Assembly: GCA_938002835.1 (NCBI GenBank)
Contig: CALKZS010000010.1
Coordinates: forward strand, 1-64,000
Direction: 5' to 3'
Length of the DNA: 64,000 bases
DNA from: an uncultured Dokdonia sp.
Lineage (GTDB): Bacteria > Bacteroidota > Bacteroidia > Flavobacteriales > Flavobacteriaceae
The notes below the pieces were generated by a model, which saw only the letters and a program-made list of their open reading frames with translations, made no database searches and was not told where the DNA came from. A program made the translations under genes and the position numbers. Shown piece by piece: positions 53,801 to 62,926 of this stretch (position 1 is the stretch's first letter; each line of letters opens with the position of its first letter).

Positions 53801-56296
53801 TTACTTAGGATCTAACAATTGGTCAATACGAGCAATTGCATCTTCATAGTGATACTTTGTCACTGTATTAACACTTGTATTTCTAGCAGATCGTAAACGA
53901 GTACGCAATGTTTTTAATTCTCCTCTTACTAGAGGTCTTATATCAGACGTTTCAACATTATAATATAGTGTTCCTTCAAAACCAGGTCTTCCAGGTCTAC
54001 GCGTAGGTCCCTCATCTGTCATAAGATATTCCATACGGTCAAGGTATGTACGTTGTAAATTACGACGGTAAATATCTACAGAACTTCCTCTTTGGGTTTC
54101 AGACCAAATACCTTTGCGCACATCAGATAGCATTTCTAACGCACTGTAATATTCTGTCTGTGTTGTCTCTGCATCTATTAATCTCCCTATTCTATCAAAA
54201 GCCAATAGTCGATCAAGATATCTAGCTTGCACACGACGTACATCTTCAAAATAACCAGCGTGATCTATATTTTGAACAATTGTAGGATCAACAAGCCATT
54301 CTGGAGTTTCAAAAAGATTATTATGTAACCATTGCATAGATTCTTTTTGAGAAGCTTTATCTAAATGTTCATAGACAACGCCACCTTGAGATGGGTTTTT
54401 AATATTTTCAAAAACACCACCCACATTCGTCACTACGTGACCAACATATCTACTATAGACACCTATTAATTCTCCATACAACTCTTCCAGATCTTGATAG
54501 TTATTAGTCTGATCGGAGGTCCAATTAGGAAGATTCTTTGCTACATATCGCAAATTCTTAATTCCATAAGAACTTGCTTTTATAGGATCGTTTCCTATTG
54601 CCTCCGTTTGAGATTGCGGATCAAAACGACTAGACTGACGTCCAAACTTAAAACGCACATCACCTGCCTTTTCTTCTATCCATTGATTAAGGGTTCTTTG
54701 CTCTTCAAAAGCATTTGAGGCTTCTGGAATCCAACGATAGCCCCAGTTTGTAGCATAATGATCATAAGGTCCCATTTGTCTCACAAACCTAATGTTTGTA
54801 TCTCCTGGTTGCGCTATGTAATTATATCTGGCGTAATCCATAAGGCTTGCTGCAATACCATTTTCTTGTGTAAAAACACCATTTCTATAAGACTCTACAT
54901 CGTATGCATAACTTGCTGCCATATTATGAGGAAAACCAAGTGCGTGACCAACTTCGTGAGCAATAACCATACGCATCATTTCTCCTATCTCTTCAGGAGA
55001 TGTATTTAATGTACGAGCACTAGGGTTTGCTGCTCCAGTTTCTAATAAATATCTATTTCTATAACTACGCAAGTGATTGTGATACCAGATAATATCACTT
55101 TCTATAATCTCTCCACTTCTAGGATCAGACACACTAGGCCCAACAGCATTACGTGTCGTACTTGCTACATAACGCACTACAGAATATCTAATATCTTCAG
55201 GACTAAATTCTGGATCTTCTTTAGGAGTAGGAGCATCTTTTGCAATGATTGCATTTTTAAAACCTGCAGTTTCAAAAGGTTTTTGCCAGTCTTCTATTCC
55301 TTGTTTTATATACTCTTTAAGGTTTTCAGGAGTACCAGGGTCTAAATAATATACAATAGGCTTTACAGGCTCTACTAATTCACCTCTCTTATAGGCTTCT
55401 GGATCTTTAGGTTCTAATCTCCAGCGACGTATATATGTTTTTTGATCTGCCTTAAGTGCATCACTACCATAATCATATTGACTAACCGTAAAAAAACCAA
55501 CTCTTGGATCATATAGTCGAGGTTGCATAGGTTGTTCAGGAAGTAAGATCATAGACTGATTTACTTGCATACTTATACTTTGTGCATTTCGATTTGATGG
55601 TGGTTCAGAGGCATCAAAAGTAAAATCTTGTTTTACTTCTACATTCTCAGGAAAAGACTTAACACTATTTATAAAGCTTCGAGAAGCATCTAGTTTTTTA
55701 ACTTTATACTGTCTACGTAATCTAGCATTAAGACCACTAATTCCTTTTACATCTGTCGCAAATAATTTTGTGACATTTACTACAGCAGCAAGAGAATCTT
55801 TACTAAAAGCTTTTATATCAAATGCATATAAAGTAGGAGCATAATTATTAACCTTAACAGAATTACTTATTGCTTTTGTACTATCTGCAACATTATTATA
55901 GGATTTTATTTTAAGTAATATTTTATCTTGATAGCGTGTCCATTGCACTAATTGCTCATTAGTCTTAGATCCTGCATTCACAAAACCTCCACCTAAACCA
56001 GCTGGGATTTGAGCAATACGTGTGACCCATAACATATCTTTATCTAATAACGAAAAAGGTATTTCGTAAAAGAAATCTTTACTTACCTTGTGAACAGTAA
56101 ACAAACCTGAATCTGTAATTGCATCTTTGGTGATTACTTTTGCATATGGCTGTATTGCTCCCTTAACAGGTTTCTTTTCTTTAGAAGTTGTAGTAGTCTC
56201 TTTTTTGGCTTTAGATTTTTTCTTTTTGCTTTGCGCAATAGCCAGATTAGGTGTAAAAAAAAGTGCTACTAAGCACAAAGTGAGAAGTCGTTTCAT
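53801..56296 (-). CDS. exported zinc-dependent metalloprotease (DUF5117/DUF5118 type)
   Basis: VIAHEVGHALGFPHNM zinc-binding motif, MDYARYNYIAQPGD, LDPGTPENLKEYIKQGIEDWQKPFETAGF. Confidence 0.9.
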   Translation of the reverse strand: MKRLLTLCLVALFFTPNLAIAQSKKKKSKAKKETTTTSKEKKPVKGAIQPYAKVITKDAITDSGLFTVHKVSKDFFYEIPFSLLDKDMLWVTRIAQIPAGLGGGFVNAGSKTNEQLVQWTRYQDKILLKIKSYNNVADSTKAISNSVKVNNYAPTLYAFDIKAFSKDSLAAVVNVTKLFATDVKGISGLNARLRRQYKVKKLDASRSFINSVKSFPENVEVKQDFTFDASEPPSNRNAQSISMQVNQSMILLPEQPMQPRLYDPRVGFFTVSQYDYGSDALKADQKTYIRRWRLEPKDPEAYKRGELVEPVKPIVYYLDPGTPENLKEYIKQGIEDWQKPFETAGFKNAIIAKDAPTPKEDPEFSPEDIRYSVVRYVASTTRNAVGPSVSDPRSGEIIESDIIWYHNHLRSYRNRYLLETGAANPSARTLNTSPEEIGEMMRMVIAHEVGHALGFPHNMAASYAYDVESYRNGVFTQENGIAASLMDYARYNYIAQPGDTNIRFVRQMGPYDHYATNWGYRWIPEASNAFEEQRTLNQWIEEKAGDVRFKFGRQSSRFDPQSQTEAIGNDPIKASSYGIKNLRYVAKNLPNWTSDQTNNYQDLEELYGELIGVYSRYVGHVVTNVGGVFENIKNPSQGGVVYEHLDKASQKESMQWLHNNLFETPEWLVDPTIVQNIDHAGYFEDVRRVQARYLDRLLAFDRIGRLIDAETTQTEYYSALEMLSDVRKGIWSETQRGSSVDIYRRNLQRTYLDRMEYLMTDEGPTRRPGRPGFEGTLYYNVETSDIRPLVRGELKTLRTRLRSARNTSVNTVTKYHYEDAIARIDQLLDPK

Positions 56297-56381
56297 AAGT
56301 ACTAATTATCAATCTGCCGAAATTAATAATTGCCTTATTGAGCCTCACACAATTTAGATAAAATTAACAATGAAACTACAT

Positions 56382-56774
56382 TTATGCATCTCCTAATCGA
56401 TCTTTAACATACTCTACCTTCGTTTTTCCGTGTGGTTGGGGTTTTCCTTCTTCATCAAGAGCAACCATAACAATACGATCTACAGTGATGATAGATTCAC
56501 GTGTCATTTTGTTTCTCACTTCGCATTTTAGAGTTAAAGATGCAGTTCCCCATTTTACAACTTCAATACCTATCTCTACAATATCTCCTTTTTTTGCACT
56601 TGAACGAAAATCTATCTCACTCATATATTTTGTTACCGTACGAGGATTTTCTAGCTGAATAATTGCATATAATGCAGCTTCTTCATCAATCCACTCTAGT
56701 AATCTACCGCCAAAAAGTGTCCCATTAGGGTTTAAATCTTCAGGTTTTATCCATTTTCTGGTATGAAAGTTCAT
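56382..56774 (-). CDS. acyl-CoA thioesterase (hotdog fold)
   Basis: LNPNGTLFGGRLLEWIDEEAALYA, MSEIDFRSSAKKGDIVE. Confidence 0.9.
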   Translation of the reverse strand: MNFHTRKWIKPEDLNPNGTLFGGRLLEWIDEEAALYAIIQLENPRTVTKYMSEIDFRSSAKKGDIVEIGIEVVKWGTASLTLKCEVRNKMTRESIITVDRIVMVALDEEGKPQPHGKTKVEYVKDRLGDA

Positions 56775-56814
56775 AGAGTTGTTTTATGTGAAATTAAGAA
56801 TTAAAAAGAAATAT

Positions 56815-56828
56815 GCTTTCGCGAAAGC
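56815..56828. repeat. GCTTTCGCGAAAGC palindrome (intergenic)
   Basis: Exact; extends to ATATGCTTTCGCGAAAGCATAT. Confidence 0.97.
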
Positions 56829-56869
56829 ATATTTTAAAGAGATCTCCCAATGAGACATTTATAAAGTTA

Positions 56870-57064
56870 ACGTGAGTTCGATATAAGAAAATTATTTGAT
56901 TATTAAGTGTTTTATGTCTTTGTTACTTGTTATTTATTGAAATGTAAGTCAGATTTTTACGTTTTTAGTTAATTAAAACTCATTTTTTATAATCAAAGTA
57001 AGCTTGTAAGTTGATTTATTTTGCAACTAATTGATATACAGTAAGTGTTATATCGAACTCACGT
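56870..57064 (+). mobile_element. MITE-like element copy 2, with 7-bp target-site duplication AAAGTTA
   Basis: TIR ACGTGAGTTCGATATAA ... TTATATCGAACTCACGT; AAAGTTA at 56863-56869 and 57065-57071. Confidence 0.88.
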
Positions 57065-57215
57065 AAAGTTAGGTAAAATTAAACTTCTGAAAAGAGTTTT
57101 TTGACTAGTCATCATAATTTTTTGACATATATTACTCTATAACAGATGAGATAACGATTGCAAAAAATAATAGTGCAATGAGAAGTAATCAATATGAATT
57201 CCTGTCAATTTATAT

Positions 57216-57896
57216 TTACAAAACCTCTAGTAACTGGGTTACACTCTCAAAAGCTTTAAACTGCTTATGTGTCACTTCAAAGTCTATTTGCTCGTGTGCC
57301 CAAGTAGTGTGAAATGGGATGTGGTATGCGTGACCTCCTATTTCTAACACCGGTACAACATCTGACTTTAAAGAATTACCTATCATTAAAAATGCTGCTG
57401 GCTCAATATCCAAATGCTGTATTAAATTAGTATAGTTTACAGGTTTTTTATCTGACATTACTTCAATGTGATGAAAGTATGAGGATAAACCAGACTTCTC
57501 TAGCTTACGTTCTTGGTCTAATAAATCACCTTTTGTAGCAACTACTAATCTATATTTTTTAGAAAGTGTTTTGAGTGTTTTTTCTACTCCTTTCATTACA
57601 TCTACAGGTGCCATAAGCATTTCTTTACCGATATCTATAATTTTAGTAATGGTCTCACTAGATACATCACCGTCTGTAATATCTATCGCACATTCTATTA
57701 GTGATAATGTAAATGGTTTTATACCGTAGCCATATAAGGGAAGGTTGCGCATTTCCATATCAAAAAGACGTTTTTGACATTCTTTAAAAGAAACGTAATC
57801 TGTAAGTAAGTTGCAAAAATAATCTTCGGCATCTCTAAAATAGGTTTCGTTCACCCAGAGTGTATCATCTGCATCAAAGGCAATGGTTCTAATCAT
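57216..57896 (-). CDS. HAD-superfamily hydrolase
   Basis: IAFDADDTLWVNE, VVATKGD, MIGNSLKSDVVP. Confidence 0.88.
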   Translation of the reverse strand: MIRTIAFDADDTLWVNETYFRDAEDYFCNLLTDYVSFKECQKRLFDMEMRNLPLYGYGIKPFTLSLIECAIDITDGDVSSETITKIIDIGKEMLMAPVDVMKGVEKTLKTLSKKYRLVVATKGDLLDQERKLEKSGLSSYFHHIEVMSDKKPVNYTNLIQHLDIEPAAFLMIGNSLKSDVVPVLEIGGHAYHIPFHTTWAHEQIDFEVTHKQFKAFESVTQLLEVL

Positions 57897-57911
57897 ATGT
57901 TTTTTTTATAC

Positions 57912-57925
57912 GCTTTCGCGAAAGC
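57912..57925. repeat. GCTTTCGCGAAAGC palindrome (intergenic, upstream of HAD gene)
   Basis: Exact 14-mer. Confidence 0.97.
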
Positions 57926-57934
57926 GGTTACCTC

Positions 57935-58720
57935 CTACTCTTTATAAACTCTAACATAATCTACTTCCATCTGTGCCGGAAATATCGTATCGTTTACTTC
58001 TCCTCCTAAATTACCCCCAACAGCGACATTGAGAATAAAAAAATACTCTTTTGAAAATGGCCAATTATCATTAGTAGGATTTTCTGGTCTATCTATAGTC
58101 AATGTGATATTCTCTGGGGTGTTAATATAAAACTGTAGCTTATATTCTTTCTAGATAATACCGTAATTATGAAAATCTTCTTCTACCGTTTCTAATGGTA
58201 TATAATTTGTTGAGGTCTGTGTATGATTTGTAAGATAAAATCTTGCTTCTTACTTACGTATTCCATAATATCTATCTCTCCACAATCTAGCCATTCTATG
58301 TCTTTTATGTCATTGCCTAACATCCATATCACTGGCTAGGCACCTTTACCTTTATAATCTGGCATTTTTGCTCGTATCCCCATATGGCAATAGGTAGATG
58401 CTTTATTGCTTTTCATTCTTGAAGAGGTATAATCTCCTACATTTTAATCTTTTCCTTCTTTTTTGACTGTGATCTTTAAGGTTCCATCACTTACTGTCGA
58501 GTTTTCTCCTGCTGTATAATTTTGAAGTTCGTCATTTCCCCATCCTGTAGCTCCAGTTTCGTATCTCCACTCTTTGGTATTTACAGCATTGCCATTAAAC
58601 TCTTCACTCCATAATAACTTAAGAGGAGTCTCTTTAGTCACTTTCTCTTCTTTTTTTGGAGGAAATGAATGTGGGGTTCCTTCTATTTTTTTACTACTAA
58701 TGATTGCAAACAGGTAACAA
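57935..58720 (-). pseudogene. decayed GH16-type beta-glucanase/laminarinase
   Basis: LLWSEEFNGNAVNTKEWRYETGATGWGNDELQNYT, in-frame TAA at 58444-58446, VGDYTSSRMKSN, TAG at 58336-58338 then PVIWMLGNDIKDIEWLDCGEIDIMEYV, frameshift(s), C-terminal FFILNVAVGGNLGG...DYVRVYKE*. Confidence 0.85.
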
Positions 58721-58802
58721 AAGATAGATAAACAATATGTTTTTATAGTATATAAATGTACTATAAAAAAAGATGTATAAAAATTGCAATAAAATATACT
58801 AC

Positions 58803-59606
58803 TTAATTAATTGTTTGTCCAGTGTTTATACTCCCCGAAGTATTTACTTGTGTTCTAGACCAAGTAAAGTCTGAAGCTTGAGAACCTGTTCCAGATAGTT
58901 GTAAAGAAGCCCCAACAGGGTCTAGAGTAGCACTTTGAGTCTGAATAATACCAACGTCAGTTGACATCAATCCATTTGCAGGTCCATCAGTAGCTGTAAA
59001 TGTACCTTCATAACTTAAAAATTGAATCACATTTCCACCATCATCTACAAGTGCTATTCCATCAGGGGTACCATTTTGCAAACCATTACTAGGATAAGAT
59101 ATCGTAGCAAATCCAAAACCAGTTCCTGTATCATTATTCAATATTCCCGAAAAAACATCACTTCCATATTCTGCCCCATTATTTCCATTATATCTTACAA
59201 TACTGTAGCCTGTTATATCTAGTCCAGCACCTCCAACAACCTCAATAAACTCACCTACATCTTCCCCAACATTATCATAATGAAATTCGTTAATCCATAC
59301 ATTAGTATTCATTATAGTTGTTCCAGTACAATGAATATCTTCCCAAGAAGACCCGTTCCAAATATTTAAACAACCAGTAGATATTACAAAAACCAGAAGA
59401 CCTGCATCGGTAGCTTGAGGATTTATGGCATCACGATCTGTATCTGTAGATACTCTAGGAGGCATAAATCCTTTAAAATCACCTCCATTTACTTGTGAGG
59501 ACACTTCTAACATTGCAGCATCAGATGGTGTAGTTGTACCAATACCTACTTGACTATGAGAAAATAGTGAAATTAAAACGGTAAATAAGAATAATATTTT
59601 TTTCAT
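58803..59606 (-). CDS. exported protein with lamin-tail-like domain
   Basis: Signal peptide; VWINEFHYDNVGEDVGEFIEVVGGAGLDITGYSIVRYNG. Confidence 0.7.
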   Translation of the reverse strand: MKKILFLFTVLISLFSHSQVGIGTTTPSDAAMLEVSSQVNGGDFKGFMPPRVSTDTDRDAINPQATDAGLLVFVISTGCLNIWNGSSWEDIHCTGTTIMNTNVWINEFHYDNVGEDVGEFIEVVGGAGLDITGYSIVRYNGNNGAEYGSDVFSGILNNDTGTGFGFATISYPSNGLQNGTPDGIALVDDGGNVIQFLSYEGTFTATDGPANGLMSTDVGIIQTQSATLDPVGASLQLSGTGSQASDFTWSRTQVNTSGSINTGQTIN

Positions 59607-59688
59607 TTAATTTATGTTTATAAAAAAATTAAATAGGGATCTAGTATAAAGTTAATACTTTAAAATTAAATTAAATGAAAAAAATATT
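59593..59688. repeat. 22-bp perfect inverted repeat flanking a 52-bp spacer, one arm covering a start codon
   Basis: AATATTTTTTTCATTTAATTTA (59593-59614) and TAAATTAAATGAAAAAAATATT (59667-59688). Confidence 0.85.
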
Positions 59689-59705
59689 AAAAATTTTTAC
59701 AATAA

Positions 59706-61166
59706 TCACTCTTCAACATCAAAAACTTCTTCTGGATTCTTATCTGATGGATAATTGAGCATTCCTTCACTTTTTGCTATAATAGAAGATACTGTAGCAT
59801 CACCAGTTACATTAACCACGGTACGACACATATCTAAAATACGATCTACTGGAAAAATAATCGCAATCCAAGCAGGGTTTAATCCCACAGAACCTAATAC
59901 TACAATAAGCATCACTAAACCAGCACTAGGTACTGCTGCAGAACCTATAGAGGCCAGCGTTGCTGTGAGTACTATAGTAAGTTGTTGCCCTATGGTAAGA
60001 TCTATCATATGAAATTGTGCTAGAAAAACAACGACTATGGCTTGGTATAATACAGTGCCATCCATATTTACGGTAGCTCCTATAGGAAGTACAAAACTGG
60101 TGATCTTTTTATCTACACCTAAGTTTTCTTCTACACACTCCATTGTCACTGGCAATGTCGCAGCACTACTTGAGGTAGAAAAAGCTGTTGTTTGCGCCAG
60201 TCCCATTGCTTTAAAAAATCCTTTAAAAGGAATCGTACGCACTACTAATTTTATAATTAATGGGTATACAAAAAATACCATAAGCGCGAGACCAATAAAC
60301 ACTGTAAGTGAGTACCAAGAAAGCCCTTTAAAAATCTCAATTACCTTACTTACATCATTTCCTGCCATTTTACTTATGACTCCTGCTAACAGTGCAAAAA
60401 CAAAAAATGGAGCGGCTTGCATTACAAAATCAATCATCTTGAGAAAAACCTCCATAAAACTATCTACAATCTTAATAACAGGTGCTGCCTTATCTTTAGG
60501 GATAAATAATAAACTTATACCAAAGAATAACGCAAAAAAGATCACTTGTAACATCAAACCATTATCTGTAAGTGATTTAAAAATATTTTGAGGTACTAAA
60601 TCAACTAAAGGTTTTAGAGGTCCTGCATTTTTATTTGCTTCAACTGTTTTTAGACGTGACGCTACAGCCTCATCTATTTCTTTATTTTTTTCTCTTTCTA
60701 CAACAGCAGTAATGCGGTCTTTATATTGAGCATCTTCTAAAAAATGCACACCATCTTTTATCTCAATACCTTCACTTTGAGCCCACAGTTCGTAACTTAT
60801 TCTATTATCTATTCTACTAGATTCATCAACCATTGTACCTGGTCGCATAATATTTACTAGAATAAGACCTATTCCCACAGCCATAAGTGTTGTTACAAGA
60901 TATGCTAGTAAGGTCTTTCCTCCCATTCTTCCTAAACTCGAAGGATCTCCTATACCTGTTACTCCATTTATAATAGAAAAAAGTACCAGAGGAACAGCAA
61001 TTAACTTTAGAAGATTTATAAAAATAGTTCCAAAAGGAGCAATCCAGTTAATCGTAAACTCACTCCAACCCATTGAGGAAGAAAGTAATGCCCAGATAAT
61101 ACCTAAAACTAATCCTATTATAATCTTCCAGTGTAATGCTATTTTCATAATGTATAAAATTCTCAA
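59706..61166 (-). CDS. dicarboxylate/amino acid:cation symporter (DAACS family)
   Basis: AFSTSSSAATLPVTMEC, LPIGATVNMDGTVLYQ, DRILDMCRTVVNVTGDA. Confidence 0.95.
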   Translation of the reverse strand: MRILYIMKIALHWKIIIGLVLGIIWALLSSSMGWSEFTINWIAPFGTIFINLLKLIAVPLVLFSIINGVTGIGDPSSLGRMGGKTLLAYLVTTLMAVGIGLILVNIMRPGTMVDESSRIDNRISYELWAQSEGIEIKDGVHFLEDAQYKDRITAVVEREKNKEIDEAVASRLKTVEANKNAGPLKPLVDLVPQNIFKSLTDNGLMLQVIFFALFFGISLLFIPKDKAAPVIKIVDSFMEVFLKMIDFVMQAAPFFVFALLAGVISKMAGNDVSKVIEIFKGLSWYSLTVFIGLALMVFFVYPLIIKLVVRTIPFKGFFKAMGLAQTTAFSTSSSAATLPVTMECVEENLGVDKKITSFVLPIGATVNMDGTVLYQAIVVVFLAQFHMIDLTIGQQLTIVLTATLASIGSAAVPSAGLVMLIVVLGSVGLNPAWIAIIFPVDRILDMCRTVVNVTGDATVSSIIAKSEGMLNYPSDKNPEEVFDVEE

Positions 61167-61281
61167 AAAGATAGACGTTATTACTATCTAAATAATGTGT
61201 TTGAATTATTGTAATGCTTTGTCAAGACTTAAAAATAACAAATCACATCCCTTAGCTAAAGGAATGATGCATAAAAAATAA

Positions 61282-61307
61282 AAATTCCTCGCATTGGCGA
61301 GGAATTT
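61282..61307 (-). terminator. intrinsic terminator of aroC
   Basis: AAATTCCTCGC attg GCGAGGAATTT (stem with short loop) just downstream of the 61310 stop. Confidence 0.8.
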
Positions 61308-61309
61308 AT

Positions 61310-62374
61310 TTATAATCTTGTTGCTTTATCACGTAGCATAAAATCTGCTATGACCAGTGCTGCCATTGCTTCTACAATGGGTACAGCTCTAGGAACAACA
61401 CAAGGATCGTGGCGACCTTTACCTTGCATCTCTACCATCTCACCCGCTGCATTAATTGTCTCTTGTTTTTGCATTACCGTAGCAACAGGTTTAAAAGCCA
61501 CTTTAAAATAAATATCCATTCCGTTAGAAATACCCCCTTGCACTCCACCACTTAGATTGGTTTTTGTGGTTCCATCGGTATTAAAATGGTCATTGTGATC
61601 GCTCCCTTTCATTTGGGCACCAGAAAAACCACTTCCATACTCAAAACCTTTTACGGCATTAATAGATAGCATTGCTTTTCCTAACTCTGCGTGAAGTTTA
61701 TCAAACACAGGTTCTCCAAGACCTACAGGTACATTTTGAATCACACAAGTAATGACTCCTCCTATAGTATCTCCTTCTTTTTTTATTACTTTTATTTTGT
61801 TTTCACACGCTTTCGCGAAAGCGGGATCTGCACATCTCACATCATTTTTTTCTATTTCAGAAAAATCTAATTCTTGATATGGAGTATTCATCACAAGATC
61901 ACCTACTGCGCTTGTAAATGCATAAAACTTGATGTCTTTTACATATTGCTTTGCAATCGCACCAGCTACTACTCTACTTGCTGTCTCACGTGCCGAAGAG
62001 CGACCACCACCACGATAGTCACGATTCCCGTATTTTTTATCATACGTATAATCTGCGTGACTAGGACGGTAGGTATCTTTTATATGACCATAGTCTTTAG
62101 ACTTCTGGTTTGTATTTACAATCTGAAAACCTATGGGCGTTCCTGTGGTCTTTCCTTCAAAGATTCCTGAAGAAAAATCTACGGTATCTGGTTCTTTTCG
62201 TTGGGTAACTATTTTAGATTGGCCAGGCTTACGTCTATCAAGATCACGTTGTATAGCCTCAAAATCAAGCTCTAATCCAGCAGGACATCCGTCTATAATA
62301 CCTCCTATAGCTTTTCCGTGAGATTCGCCATATGTTGTTAGTTTAAATATCGTCCCGTAGGTATTTCCTGCCAT
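61310..62374 (-). CDS. aroC: chorismate synthase
   Basis: [64 protein letters not shown]. Confidence 0.97.
   Translation of the reverse strand: MAGNTYGTIFKLTTYGESHGKAIGGIIDGCPAGLELDFEAIQRDLDRRKPGQSKIVTQRKEPDTVDFSSGIFEGKTTGTPIGFQIVNTNQKSKDYGHIKDTYRPSHADYTYDKKYGNRDYRGGGRSSARETASRVVAGAIAKQYVKDIKFYAFTSAVGDLVMNTPYQELDFSEIEKNDVRCADPAFAKACENKIKVIKKEGDTIGGVITCVIQNVPVGLGEPVFDKLHAELGKAMLSINAVKGFEYGSGFSGAQMKGSDHNDHFNTDGTTKTNLSGGVQGGISNGMDIYFKVAFKPVATVMQKQETINAAGEMVEMQGKGRHDPCVVPRAVPIVEAMAALVIADFMLRDKATRL
61809..61822. repeat. GCTTTCGCGAAAGC palindrome (intragenic, aroC, AFAKA)
   Basis: Exact 14-mer. Confidence 0.97.
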
Positions 62375-62499
62375 TGTATAGTTTTATACAAATGTAATTT
62401 TAAAACATCGCAACCTCAAATAAAGTGGTTTAAAAATTACAGTATTCAACATAAAAAAACCAACTCTAATTTTCTTTTAAAAATTTCATTAAAAAACCT

Positions 62500-62785
62500 T
62501 TTATACATTGATTATAAAACTATTACGAGACCGTTACAACGGTCTCTAAATGGAAATAGTTTTCGTTTTTGTCTATTGTAAACACTGCGTTCAATTTTTT
62601 CTGCTAGAAATGATGGTAAAACTCAAAAAAGCTGGCATTCACTATCAATACTCATACATTCTGAAGTTAAATCTATAGCAATGAGTTCTTTATCTCTTAA
62701 TTTAGGAGTACGTATTTGATGCAGATAGTCCATCCTAAGATCTACTTCTTTTAAAATCTTAAGTATTTTATCGTAATTTGCTTAA
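62500..62785 (-). pseudogene. IS982-like transposase N-terminal remnant
   Basis: Reverse strand reads NYDKILKILKEVDLRMDYLHQIRTPKLRDKELIAIDLTSECMSIDSECQLF*VLPSFLAEKIERSVYNRQKRKLFPF with an in-frame TGA; sequence then decays. Confidence 0.55.
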
Positions 62786-62926
62786 AAGTTGTGTATATAA
62801 ATTATAGTCTAACAACTACAACTCACTAATTTTTAACAGGTTGCATAAATTTTTCTAAATACACAACGATTTAATGCATTATTAAAATAACAACTTGTAT
62901 AAATAGAAATCAAATAATAACTATAA

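Noticed and set aside
54494-55345. Plus-strand ORFs antisense to the DUF5117 metalloprotease
   Set aside because: Shadow ORFs rich in Cys/Ile/Ser with no motif; the minus-strand gene is clearly real.
60037-60591. 184-aa plus-strand ORF antisense to the DAACS symporter
   Set aside because: Shadow of a strong multi-TM gene on the other strand.
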